Assembly: GCA_946478635.1 (NCBI GenBank)
Contig: CAMLCX010000165.1
Location: 1 to 9,461 of the forward strand
DNA from: an uncultured Pseudomonadota bacterium
GTDB taxonomy: Bacteria; Desulfobacterota_B; Binatia; UBA9968
Direction of reading: 5' to 3'
Length of the DNA stretch: 9,461 nucleotides
The notes beneath the pieces are model-generated. The model saw nothing but the letters and a program-made list of their open reading frames with translations, was not told the DNA's origin and made no database searches. Both the position numbers and the translations under genes were made by a program. Position 1 is the first letter of the stretch. Every line of letters begins with the position of its first letter. Of this stretch, positions 1 to 4,607 are shown piece by piece.

Positions 1-218
1 AGCGTCGCGGCCTGCGGCTCCTCGACGGGCGACGTCTGGCGCACCGAGCCGACGGGCTTCTGCGCGTAGCGGCCCTTCTGCGAGGCGTAGACCTCGTCGA
101 CCTGCGCCTTCTCGACGCGGATGCGCGAGGGGTTCAGGTTGAACGCGACCGCCGCGGTGAAACGGTCGTACGCCGGCAGGAACGACGGCATGACGTGCGC
201 GTAGTCGGCGCGCGAGTT
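1..218 (-). CDS. Unidentified protein fragment, GC-rich, open at the window edge
   Basis: Read on the minus strand, this stretch is open from about 218 to base 1, about 72 codons, with almost every third position G or C. Part of the translation reads DYAHVMPSFLPAYDRF, followed by FNLNPSRIRVEKAQVDEVYA. The next codon upstream in this frame is TGA at 219-221, so no start codon is seen; the methionine at 191-189 is internal or a possible start. I do not recognise the family. The base composition is far more GC-rich than the rest of the window, and the stretch stops where the truncated enoyl-CoA hydratase begins. It is therefore probably a piece of a different replicon or genome position, joined by rearrangement or by assembly error. 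Confidence 0.4.
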
Positions 219-221
219 TCA
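205..221. other. Abrupt composition junction
   Basis: To the left the DNA is extremely GC-rich and codes on the minus strand; to the right it codes a crotonase on the plus strand that lacks its first ~80 residues. The crotonase frame is blocked by TAG at 202-204, and the minus-strand frame is blocked by TGA at 219-221, so the two coding segments meet within this interval. This is the sign of a breakpoint, either biological or a chimeric join. Confidence 0.6.
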
Positions 222-744
222 GGTTCTGTTCGATCAAGTTGAATCGCTGCCCCAACCGGTGATTGCCTCGGTTTCCGGGTATGCCCTCGGCGGCGGCTGC
301 GAATTGGCCCTGGCGGCTGATTTCCGCATCGCTTCGGAAACCGCGCGCTTCGGCCTGCCCGAGATCAAGATCGGTGCCTTTCCCGGCGGCGGCGGCACGC
401 AACGACTGGCGCGTCTGATCGGCATCGCCAAGGCGAAGGAAATGATTCTTACCGGTGACCCGATCACGGCCCAAGAGGCGCTCGCCATCGGTCTGGTAAT
501 GAAGGTAGTATCCGTGGACAAGTGCTTGGAAGTGGCGACCGGCCTTGCTGCCAAGCTGGCGGCCCTGCCGCGCCTCGCATTACAGGCATCCAAGATGCTG
601 ATCAACCGGAGCCAGGAGTTGGACCTTGCGACAGGACTGGAATTTGAGGCTCGTACTTTCGCCGCTCTCGCCCACACGCACGATCTGGCCGAAGGAACTA
701 GAGCTTTCTTGGAGAAGCGCAAAGCCAGTTTTACCGGCGATTGA
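205..744 (+). CDS. Enoyl-CoA hydratase (crotonase family), 5'-truncated
   Basis: This is the C-terminal two thirds of an enoyl-CoA hydratase, which adds water to trans-2-enoyl-CoA in fatty-acid or related acyl-CoA degradation in the cytoplasm. The frame is open from 205 and about 179 residues are visible, against roughly 260 for the family. The N-terminal part, including the first oxyanion-hole loop, is missing. The GTG at 259 is internal (QPVIASVSGYALGGG is core family sequence), not a true start. Both catalytic glutamates of classical crotonases are present: LPEIKIG (Glu codon 361-363) and KEMILTG (Glu codon 439-441). The second oxyanion motif YALGGGCELALAADFRI and the PGGGGTQRL loop are intact. 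It therefore looks like a true hydratase that was cut by the left junction rather than decayed. It stops at 742-744, 90 bases before the next crotonase. Confidence 0.85.
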   Translation, partial: SAREFQVLFDQVESLPQPVIASVSGYALGGGCELALAADFRIASETARFGLPEIKIGAFPGGGGTQRLARLIGIAKAKEMILTGDPITAQEALAIGLVMKVVSVDKCLEVATGLAAKLAALPRLALQASKMLINRSQELDLATGLEFEARTFAALAHTHDLAEGTRAFLEKRKASFTGD

Positions 745-760
745 GCGATGACGGCATCCA

Positions 761-802
761 ATGGCAAAATTGCCCCTGGTCACCGGCGCCGTAAGGACTT
801 AG
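761..802 (+). pseudogene. Possible 5' remnant of a short-chain dehydrogenase (SDR) gene
   Basis: In the gap between the two crotonases an ATG at 761 reads MAKLPLVTGAV, then RT and a TAG at 800-802. The string LVTGA at residues 6-10 matches the start of the Rossmann fold of SDR enzymes (hydrophobic stretch followed by TGxxxGIG), and SDR reductases are usual partners in beta-oxidation-like operons. The GIG half is absent. The match is only about eight residues, so chance is a real alternative. If real, it is a deletion scar left by removal of an SDR gene. Confidence 0.25.
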
Positions 803-819
803 AACAAAAGCAACCCTCC

Positions 820-825
820 AAGGAG
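820..825 (+). promoter_or_regulatory. Shine-Dalgarno AAGGAG deciding the crotonase start
   Basis: AAGGAG lies 9 bases before the ATG at 835. The same frame is open back to an ATG at 748, but the first 29 codons from there are unlike crotonases and that ATG has no such site, so 835 is the start. Confidence 0.75.
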
Positions 826-834
826 AAAAAGTGC

Positions 835-1629
835 ATGAGTTATACGAGCTTTGTTTTGGAGAACAACGATGGCATCGCGACGATACGGCTCAATGATCCA
901 GACAGGCTGAATGCGCTGACCTTTCAGACTTACGCCGAGCTAGAAAAATTCACCGCGGAAATGGCCCATGATAAAACGGTCAAGGTCGTTGTGCTTACGG
1001 GAACCGGCAAAGGATTTTGTTCCGGCGGCCGGGTCGACGACATCATCGGGCCGTTGCTCAAGATGAAAGGCGACGAGCTTTATCAATTTACCCGTATGAC
1101 CTGCAACGTCGTGAAGAACATGCGCAAGTTAAAAAAGCCGATCATCGCCGCGGTCAATGGCATCGCCGCCGGAGCCGGTGCCATGCTCATGCTGGCATCG
1201 GACCTGCGCATCTTCTCCGATAGAGCGCGGGCGGCTTTTCTATTCGTGAAAGTCGGCTTATCGGGCGCGGACATGGGCGCGTTGTATTTGCTGCCGAGAA
1301 TCGTCGGCATGGGCAAAGCCGCCGAGCTTGTCTATTTCGGCGACACTATCGATGCCCAGGAAGCGCATCGAATCGGCTTGGCCAACCGCGTCGTGCCGGC
1401 CGACACTTTGATGGACGAGGCTAACAAGTGGGCAAACCGGTTAAAGGATGGGCCGCTGTACGCGCTCGGCGTGACCAAGGAGCTTTTCGAATACGAAGCG
1501 AATGTCAACTTAGAAACCGCGTTGGAAATGGAAGCGGCGGCTCAGGCGCGGTGTATGGAAACACCGGACTTCACAGAGGGTTACAACGCGTTCATTGAAA
1601 AACGGCCTTTACGATTTAACCGTTCCTAG
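835..1629 (+). CDS. Enoyl-CoA hydratase/isomerase family protein (atypical crotonase)
   Basis: This 264-residue protein is full length for the crotonase superfamily, acting on CoA thioesters in the cytoplasm. The first oxyanion loop is GKGFCSGGRVDD (residues ~59-69) and the second is NGIAAGAGAMLMLASDLRI (~108-126). The classical first catalytic glutamate (LPE in the upstream paralogue) is not evident; the stretch reads LFVKVGLSGADMGA, with Asp146 near the place where PaaG-type isomerases carry a catalytic aspartate. Glu164 (KAAELVYFG) corresponds to the second glutamate. This residue pattern suggests an isomerase, or a hydratase with a changed mechanism, not a copy of the upstream gene. The start at 835 has a good AAGGAG site. 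It sits in a same-strand run with the hydratase, GNAT and acyl-CoA dehydrogenase genes, 20 bases before the GNAT start. The exact substrate cannot be told. Confidence 0.85.
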   Translation: MSYTSFVLENNDGIATIRLNDPDRLNALTFQTYAELEKFTAEMAHDKTVKVVVLTGTGKGFCSGGRVDDIIGPLLKMKGDELYQFTRMTCNVVKNMRKLKKPIIAAVNGIAAGAGAMLMLASDLRIFSDRARAAFLFVKVGLSGADMGALYLLPRIVGMGKAAELVYFGDTIDAQEAHRIGLANRVVPADTLMDEANKWANRLKDGPLYALGVTKELFEYEANVNLETALEMEAAAQARCMETPDFTEGYNAFIEKRPLRFNRS

Positions 1630-1649
1630 GCATCCCGTCGGAGGAAACC

Positions 1650-2099
1650 ATGAACAAGGACATTAGCGTGAGGAGCATGGAAAAAAGCGACCTGCCCGCG
1701 ATTGTCAACATAGAAGAAAGGCAAACCGGTGTGGCTCGACCGCATTACTGGGAAAAAAGGATCGAGATGTCGGAGGCCATTCGCCCCCATTGGGCGTCTC
1801 TCGTCGCCGAGATCGAGAACCGAGTCGTCGGATTCATCTTGGGCCGCGCCGGGGAACTCGAATTCGGGCTGCCTGGCACCGTCGCGTGGATCGAGATGAT
1901 CGGCGTGAGCCCGGCCCATCGCAGGCGCGGCGTTGCCCAGGCACTCGTCGAGAAGTTCTCCGAATCGGCTGAAGACCACGGCATCCAGACGATCTTCACG
2001 CTCATCACCAACAACCAAACCGAGATGCAGCAGTTTTTCAGCAGGCTCGGCTTCGTTCACGGAAAGATGCTGCATTATCAAAAAGAAGTTCCCGGCTGA
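1650..2099 (+). CDS. GNAT-family N-acetyltransferase
   Basis: A 149-residue single-domain acetyltransferase of the GCN5-related family, using acetyl-CoA to modify an amine on a small molecule or protein. The N-terminal IxVRxMEKSDLPAIVNIE (residues ~5-22) is the usual beta1-alpha1 start. Motif A, the CoA pyrophosphate-binding loop, is IGVSPAHRRRGVAQALVEKF (residues ~84-103, R/Q-x-x-G-x-A form). The C-terminal FFSRLGFVHGKMLHYQK is the usual beta6-beta7 end. GGAGG at 1640-1644 lies 5 bases before the ATG. It is placed between a crotonase and an acyl-CoA dehydrogenase, 9 bases before the latter, so it is co-transcribed with CoA-ester enzymes. It may acetylate a pathway intermediate or one of these enzymes, but no substrate can be read from the sequence. 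Confidence 0.85.
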   Translation: MNKDISVRSMEKSDLPAIVNIEERQTGVARPHYWEKRIEMSEAIRPHWASLVAEIENRVVGFILGRAGELEFGLPGTVAWIEMIGVSPAHRRRGVAQALVEKFSESAEDHGIQTIFTLITNNQTEMQQFFSRLGFVHGKMLHYQKEVPG

Positions 2100-2108
2100 C
2101 CGCCGATC

Positions 2109-3269
2109 ATGGACTTCTTAGCCGATGAACAGCGCCGCGCCCTGCGCGAAAGACTCCATTCGTGGACACGCGAAAAACTATCGAGCGTGGAGCCCCGGCA
2201 AGAAACCCTTGAGCGCGACGCTTGCCAACTGGCGCGGTTGCTCGGCCGAGATGGCTTTATGGCTTACGCGATCCCCGATCCATACGGAGGCGTGCGCGAA
2301 ACCGTTCAGGCCCGTGATCTGTGCGTGATCCGCGAGGAATTGGCGTCGGTGTCGGCTCTTGCCGATGTGATGTTCGGCGTTCAAGCGCTGGGCAGCTATC
2401 CGATCGCCAGTGCCGGCACGGAAGACCAGAAAAAAAAATATTTGCCGGCACTCGCGAGCGGGGAGAACCTCGCTGCCTTCGCCCTGACCGAACCCGAAGC
2501 GGGATCCGATGCTTCCGCCATTCGCACTGAGGCCGCCCGAGTCACCGGCGGTTACCGCTTGACTGGCACCAAACGGTTCATCTCCAACGCCGGCGTCGCC
2601 CAGGTTTACGTGGTGTTCGCGGCAACGACACCGGGAGCCAAAGCCAAGGGAATCAGCGCTTTTATCGTGCCGGCCAATTCTCCCGGTTTCACGATCACGG
2701 AAAAAACTCGATTGCTTTCGCCTCACCCGATCGGCGTTCTGGCGTTTGACGGCTGTTTTGTGCCGCAGCAACAAATGCTCGGGCGCGAAGGAGATGGATT
2801 GAACATCGCCTTTCGGACCCTCGACACCCTGCGCTGCACCGTCGGTGCCACGGCCATCGGTTTCGCCCGACGAGCATTGGCGGAGGCGATCACGTACAGC
2901 CAAAACCGGCGTCAATTCGGGCGCGCCATCGGCGAGTTTCAAGGAATTCAATTCAAGCTCGCCGAGATGGCCGCGGATTTGGAGGCGGCGCGCCTGCTCG
3001 TCGACCAAGCGGCGTGGACCCATGACATGCAGGGGCCGGATCTGCCGCTCAAGGCGTCCATCGCCAAGCTCTTTGCCACAGAAGCGGCGCAGAGAATCGT
3101 CGACCAGGCGCTGCAAATTCACGGCGGCAATGGAGTCGTGGCGGGACACATCATGGAACGACTTTACCGCGACGTGCGCGCGCTTCGCATCTATGAAGGT
3201 TCCTCGGAGATTCAAAAGTTAGTGATCGCCAAGAGCCTGATGCAAAAGGAACGGCAACATGGACTTTGA
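2109..3269 (+). CDS. Acyl-CoA dehydrogenase (FAD-dependent), complete
   Basis: A 386-residue acyl-CoA dehydrogenase, normal length, catalysing alpha,beta-dehydrogenation of an acyl-CoA with FAD and passing electrons to an electron-transfer flavoprotein. Visible landmarks: the N-terminal helical domain with YAIPDPYGG; the middle-domain signature FALTEPEAGSDASAIRTEA (flavin contact); QNRRQFGRAIGEFQGIQFKLAEM in the C-terminal helical domain; LQIHGGNG; and RIYEGSSEIQ, whose glutamate at residue ~363 is in the position of the medium-chain-type catalytic base. The start at 2109 has no clear Shine-Dalgarno, but it lies 9 bases after the GNAT stop, so translational coupling is likely. Its end overlaps the next acyl-CoA dehydrogenase start by 11 bases. 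Chain length or substrate class cannot be assigned. Confidence 0.93.
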   Translation: MDFLADEQRRALRERLHSWTREKLSSVEPRQETLERDACQLARLLGRDGFMAYAIPDPYGGVRETVQARDLCVIREELASVSALADVMFGVQALGSYPIASAGTEDQKKKYLPALASGENLAAFALTEPEAGSDASAIRTEAARVTGGYRLTGTKRFISNAGVAQVYVVFAATTPGAKAKGISAFIVPANSPGFTITEKTRLLSPHPIGVLAFDGCFVPQQQMLGREGDGLNIAFRTLDTLRCTVGATAIGFARRALAEAITYSQNRRQFGRAIGEFQGIQFKLAEMAADLEAARLLVDQAAWTHDMQGPDLPLKASIAKLFATEAAQRIVDQALQIHGGNGVVAGHIMERLYRDVRALRIYEGSSEIQKLVIAKSLMQKERQHGL

Positions 3270-3447
3270 GTTGCCGGAAGAACTCGCGGAAGCGCAAAAA
3301 CTTGCCCGGGATTTCGCCGAGAAGGAAATCGCTCCATCCGCCGCCAAGGATGATCGCGAACATATCTTTCGCAAAGATCTGATCGGCAAAATGGGTGACC
3401 TGGGATCCTACGGCTGCCATCAAGGGGATAGCCCGGAACTAGGTTAA
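3259..3447 (+). pseudogene. Second acyl-CoA dehydrogenase, truncated after ~53 codons
   Basis: The ATG at 3259 lies inside the end of the preceding acyl-CoA dehydrogenase and has AAAGGA at 3245-3250. The translation MDFELPEELAEAQKLARDFA, then EKEIAPSAA and REHIFRKDLIGKMGDLG, is a typical N-terminal helical domain of this family. Family similarity holds through LGSYGC (about 3417), where IPEEYGG-type sequence should follow. Instead HQGDSPELG and TAA (3445-3447) appear, and these bases are the antisense of a site-2 protease segment. The gene therefore keeps about 53 of ~380 codons. Two adjacent acyl-CoA dehydrogenase genes with overlapping ends often form a heteromeric enzyme, so loss of this one may affect the first as well. 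Confidence 0.8.
3403..3418. other. Tail-to-tail breakpoint between two truncated genes
   Basis: The plus-strand dehydrogenase is recognisable up to base ~3417 and the minus-strand protease up to base ~3410, so bases 3410-3417 can be read as proper family sequence for both genes (YGC on plus, GSR on minus). Both genes lose their 3' ends here. This fits joining at up to 8 bp of microhomology. A GGATCC site sits at 3403-3408, right beside it. Confidence 0.65.
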
Positions 3448-3453
3448 ACAGCA

Positions 3454-3509
3454 CAATAACGTGAAGGCTGAGAAGCGCGAAGCGGCTTTCTCAAGCCGCT
3501 GGTTAGAGC
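3454..3509 (-). repeat. attC-like recombination site (56 bp)
   Basis: Minus-strand order: R'' box GCTCTAAC (3509-3502), spacer CAGC, L'' arm GGCTTGAGAA (3497-3488), terminal loop of 13 nt, L' arm TTCTCAGCC (3474-3466), spacer TTCAC, then G|TTATTG (3460-3454). The L arms pair as GGCT/AGCC and GAGAA/TTCTC, with one T of L'' left out, like the extrahelical base that sets strand choice in attC sites. In the circular cassette R' would be GTTAGAGC, a perfect 8-bp complement of R''. The outermost base of the 7-bp core deviates from the RYYYAAC/GTTRRRY consensus. The length is close to the short end of known attC sites. Confidence 0.72.
3481..3500 (-). repeat. Perfect 8-bp hairpin with GAGA loop after the antitoxin gene
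   Basis: AGCGGCTT and AAGCCGCT pair around four bases; on the transcript strand the loop is GAGA, a GNRA tetraloop. It starts 15 bases after the antitoxin stop codon and overlaps the L'' arm of the attC-like site, so it competes with the attC fold. It has no following run of T, so it is a poor intrinsic terminator, though it may protect the 3' end of the mRNA. Confidence 0.6.
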
Positions 3510-3513
3510 ACTC
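3500..3513. repeat. Inverted repeat, copy 1 (TGGTTAGAGCACTC)
   Basis: A 14-bp sequence whose exact reverse complement is at 4093-4106. This copy contains the R'' box of the attC-like site, immediately after the antitoxin stop. A 14-bp perfect match is very unlikely by chance in 600 bp. Confidence 0.85.
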
Positions 3514-3515
3514 GT

Positions 3516-3788
3516 TTACTTCGGCATATCTTCTAACCGGATACCCCGCCCGGCTTTTAAGCTTCTTCGAGCCTGATCGACGCGCTCAAGGAAACGAGGG
3601 TCGTTCTCAAGCTTATAATCGAACCAGTCATCCTCTGACTCGAATCCGATTAGCACGCCCGCAGGCTTTCCGTGCCGAGTTATGACAATCTCCTGCTTTC
3701 CTGCCTCACGCAGAAATCGCGAAAGGTCATCTTTGATCTCAGACAAAGGGACTTCTTTTATTCGGGTTTTCCGAACTGCTCCAGCCAT
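3516..3788 (-). CDS. Antitoxin, Phd/YefM family
   Basis: A 90-residue antitoxin of the Phd/YefM type, which dimerises, binds its own operator through the N-terminal half and neutralises the toxin through the C-terminal tail. Residues ~9-50 (TRIKEVPLSEIKDDLSRFLR, then EIVITRHGKPAGVLIGF) show the family pattern: a short beta strand, a helix, and the V/I-T-R-HGKPAGVL strand-turn. The tail (~51-90) is charged, as expected of a flexible toxin-binding region. GGAGG at 3796-3800, 7 bases before the ATG, is a perfect ribosome site and lies inside the toxin gene. The gene overlaps the toxin end by 31 bases. It comes second in the operon, the reverse of the common antitoxin-first order. It is followed directly by the attC-like site. 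Confidence 0.88.
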   Translation of the reverse strand: MAGAVRKTRIKEVPLSEIKDDLSRFLREAGKQEIVITRHGKPAGVLIGFESEDDWFDYKLENDPRFLERVDQARRSLKAGRGIRLEDMPK

Positions 3789-4051
3789 AGTGCAGCCTCC
3801 GATTTAGGAACAATAGCCAAGACTTCAACGGACTCGCCTGATACGTCATAGAAAACCCGAACCTCGCCAACACGAAGTCGATATTGCGGTCGCGCCAGGC
3901 CGCGCAATCGCTTGATCCGGCTCCGGCTTGTTTTCATAGGTTCGTGACGAAGTTGCGTTTCAAGAGCATCACGGACGGTCGACCGAACGTTGGCTTTCAA
4001 CGCCCGGAAGTCTTCGATTGCCTCCGGCGCCAAAACAATCTCAAAACGCAT
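3758..4051 (-). CDS. Toxin, RelE/ParE superfamily (RelE-like)
   Basis: A 97-residue small basic toxin of the RelE/ParE fold; RelE members cut mRNA in the ribosomal A site, while ParE members attack gyrase. The N-terminus MRFEIVLAPEAIEDFRAL is the usual first strand and helix. RIKRLRG (residues ~45-51), YRLRVGEVRVFYDV (~57-70) and VEVLAIVPKSEA (~75-86) match the RelE core. Lys47, Arg58, Arg60, Arg65 and Tyr68 are available for RNA binding and cleavage, so an mRNA interferase is more likely than a gyrase poison. It is the first gene of the cassette. The promoter places its transcript start about 2 bases before the ATG, and there is no Shine-Dalgarno, so translation is probably leaderless. No sign of decay is seen, so the pair may be active. 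Confidence 0.85.
   Translation of the reverse strand: MRFEIVLAPEAIEDFRALKANVRSTVRDALETQLRHEPMKTSRSRIKRLRGLARPQYRLRVGEVRVFYDVSGESVEVLAIVPKSEAALWLEQFGKPE
3796..3800 (-). promoter_or_regulatory. Strong Shine-Dalgarno (GGAGG) for the antitoxin
   Basis: CCTCC on the plus strand reads GGAGG on the transcript, 7 bases before the antitoxin ATG. It fixes that start and lets the antitoxin be translated independently from within the toxin reading frame. Confidence 0.8.
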
Positions 4052-4059
4052 CTGGCCAG
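4052..4059. promoter_or_regulatory. Palindrome CTGGCCAG between -10 and toxin ATG, possible operator
   Basis: A perfect 8-bp palindrome covers the predicted transcription start. Phd/YefM antitoxins bind short palindromes at their own promoter, so it may be an autoregulatory site. Only the position supports this; an 8-bp palindrome alone is weak evidence. Confidence 0.3.
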
Positions 4060-4087
4060 ATTATAGCCAAAATCTATACCGTTTCAA
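4060..4087 (-). promoter_or_regulatory. Sigma-70-type promoter of the toxin-antitoxin cassette
   Basis: On the minus strand, -35 TTGAAA (4087-4082), a 16-bp spacer and a perfect -10 TATAAT (4065-4060). The expected start is the A at about 4053, two bases before the toxin ATG. It lies wholly inside the cassette, so expression does not depend on an integron promoter, as is usual for toxin-antitoxin cassettes. Confidence 0.72.
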
Positions 4088-4092
4088 AGTTG

Positions 4093-4106
4093 GAGTGCTC
4101 TAACCA
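4093..4106. repeat. Inverted repeat, copy 2 (GAGTGCTCTAACCA)
   Basis: The exact reverse complement of 3500-3513. Eleven bases (4093-4103) are the 5' end of the cassette; the outer three (4104-4106) belong to the host protease codons ATG G. The extra pairing with the outer bases looks accidental. Confidence 0.85.
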
Positions 4107-4607
4107 TATTGATGTAAGCCAGATACTTGACGGGGCCCCCACAGCGGCTCAACGCCGGCCACCACGGGCTTCACCAAGGAAAAAACGCCGCCAGAGCGAA
4201 GCTGACGATTGGACCCGCGATCGCGACAAAAAACTCCGCACCAGCGCTAGGCGGTTCAGCCCCGATTTGCGCGACTCCTCCGAAAATGAAAAGCGTGATG
4301 TTGCGCGCGGGAATTTTGTATCGCATCGCTACTACCGAGCGGCCTAGTTCATGGAGCAGCACGCTGACGAAAAGCATAATGGCCGTGACGGCGCCCATCA
4401 ACCAACACAGCAGCAGCGGCCAGTTCTTGAACTCGGCGGGATAGTAACTGACTGCCAGGGACCAGGTGAGCAGGGCGAAGATTAAAAACCACGAATCATC
4501 CAACCCGATGGGAATCCCCAAAATCCGACCGAGCGGGATGTTGTGTCGAGTCATGAGTTTCTTCTTTTTTGATCGGCTCTTTTCGCTCCTACCATACGCA
4601 AATCGAA

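Larger units (their letters stand above)
3460..4103 (-). mobile_element. Solitary integron-type gene cassette carrying a toxin-antitoxin pair
   Basis: This 644-bp insert interrupts the site-2 protease gene. On the minus strand the left end is G|TTAGAGC (cut between 4104 and 4103) and the right end is G|TTATTG (cut between 3460 and 3459), the G|TT cleavage site of integron integrases. The first bases of the insert (TTAGAGC) are the reverse complement of the GCTCTAA box placed just after the last gene, as in gene cassettes whose ends form a complete attC when circular. Two genes and an own promoter fill the cassette, and they read toward the attC end, as usual. Removing 3460-4103 restores the host frame at a valine codon. 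No integrase gene or attI is in the window, so this looks like insertion at a secondary GTT site. The structural logic is seen in the sequence; the mechanism is inferred from known integron biology. Confidence 0.8.
3410..4554 (-). pseudogene. Site-2 protease (M50) family gene, split by a cassette and truncated
   Basis: An intramembrane zinc metalloprotease gene in two pieces, 4554-4104 and 3459-3410, separated by a 644-bp insert. The start is the ATG at 4554, 53 bases after the glgP stop; MTRHNIPLGRILGIPIGLDD is the normal family N-terminus. Membrane helices follow at residues ~21-37 and ~46-66. The zinc motif reads HELGR (residues 68-72) instead of HELGH, with codon CGC at 4341-4339, so a metal ligand is lost. 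Next come the FIFGGVAQI region and AIAGPIVSFALAAFF. The frame then breaks at a run of six T (plus-strand A, 4180-4185), stops at 4171-4173, and recovers after a GGGGGCCCC run (4132-4140) as VKYLAYINM. Joining the two pieces exactly at the insert ends gives YINMVIVLFNLVPGYPLDG, which includes the third ligand Asp. The C-terminus, including any CBS domains, is missing at 3410. Confidence 0.85.

Noticed and set aside
748..834. Extended N-terminus of the second crotonase from the ATG at 748.
   Set aside because: The first 29 codons have no family similarity, while 835 has AAGGAG and the usual N-terminus.
2178..3215. Long minus-strand open frame (345 codons) across the acyl-CoA dehydrogenase.
   Set aside because: It is the antisense shadow of a clear family member on the plus strand and shows no domain-like sequence.
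3403..3408. GGATCC (BamHI) as proof of a cloning join.
   Set aside because: A single 6-base site occurs by chance; it is mentioned only as one explanation of the breakpoint.
3212..3454. Minus-strand reading frame of 80 codons starting with LFNLVPGYPLDG.
   Set aside because: Not an independent gene: its first part is the displaced C-terminal piece of the site-2 protease and the rest is antisense to the acyl-CoA dehydrogenases.
3481..3500. Intrinsic terminator after the antitoxin.
   Set aside because: The stem is perfect but no T run follows on either strand.
3497..3514. GGTTAGAGCACTC looks like the D-arm of a tRNA, also in the inverted copy at 4093-4106.
   Set aside because: No anticodon stem, T-arm or acceptor stem can be drawn around either copy; the sequence is better explained as the R box of the attC-like site and the 5' end of the cassette.
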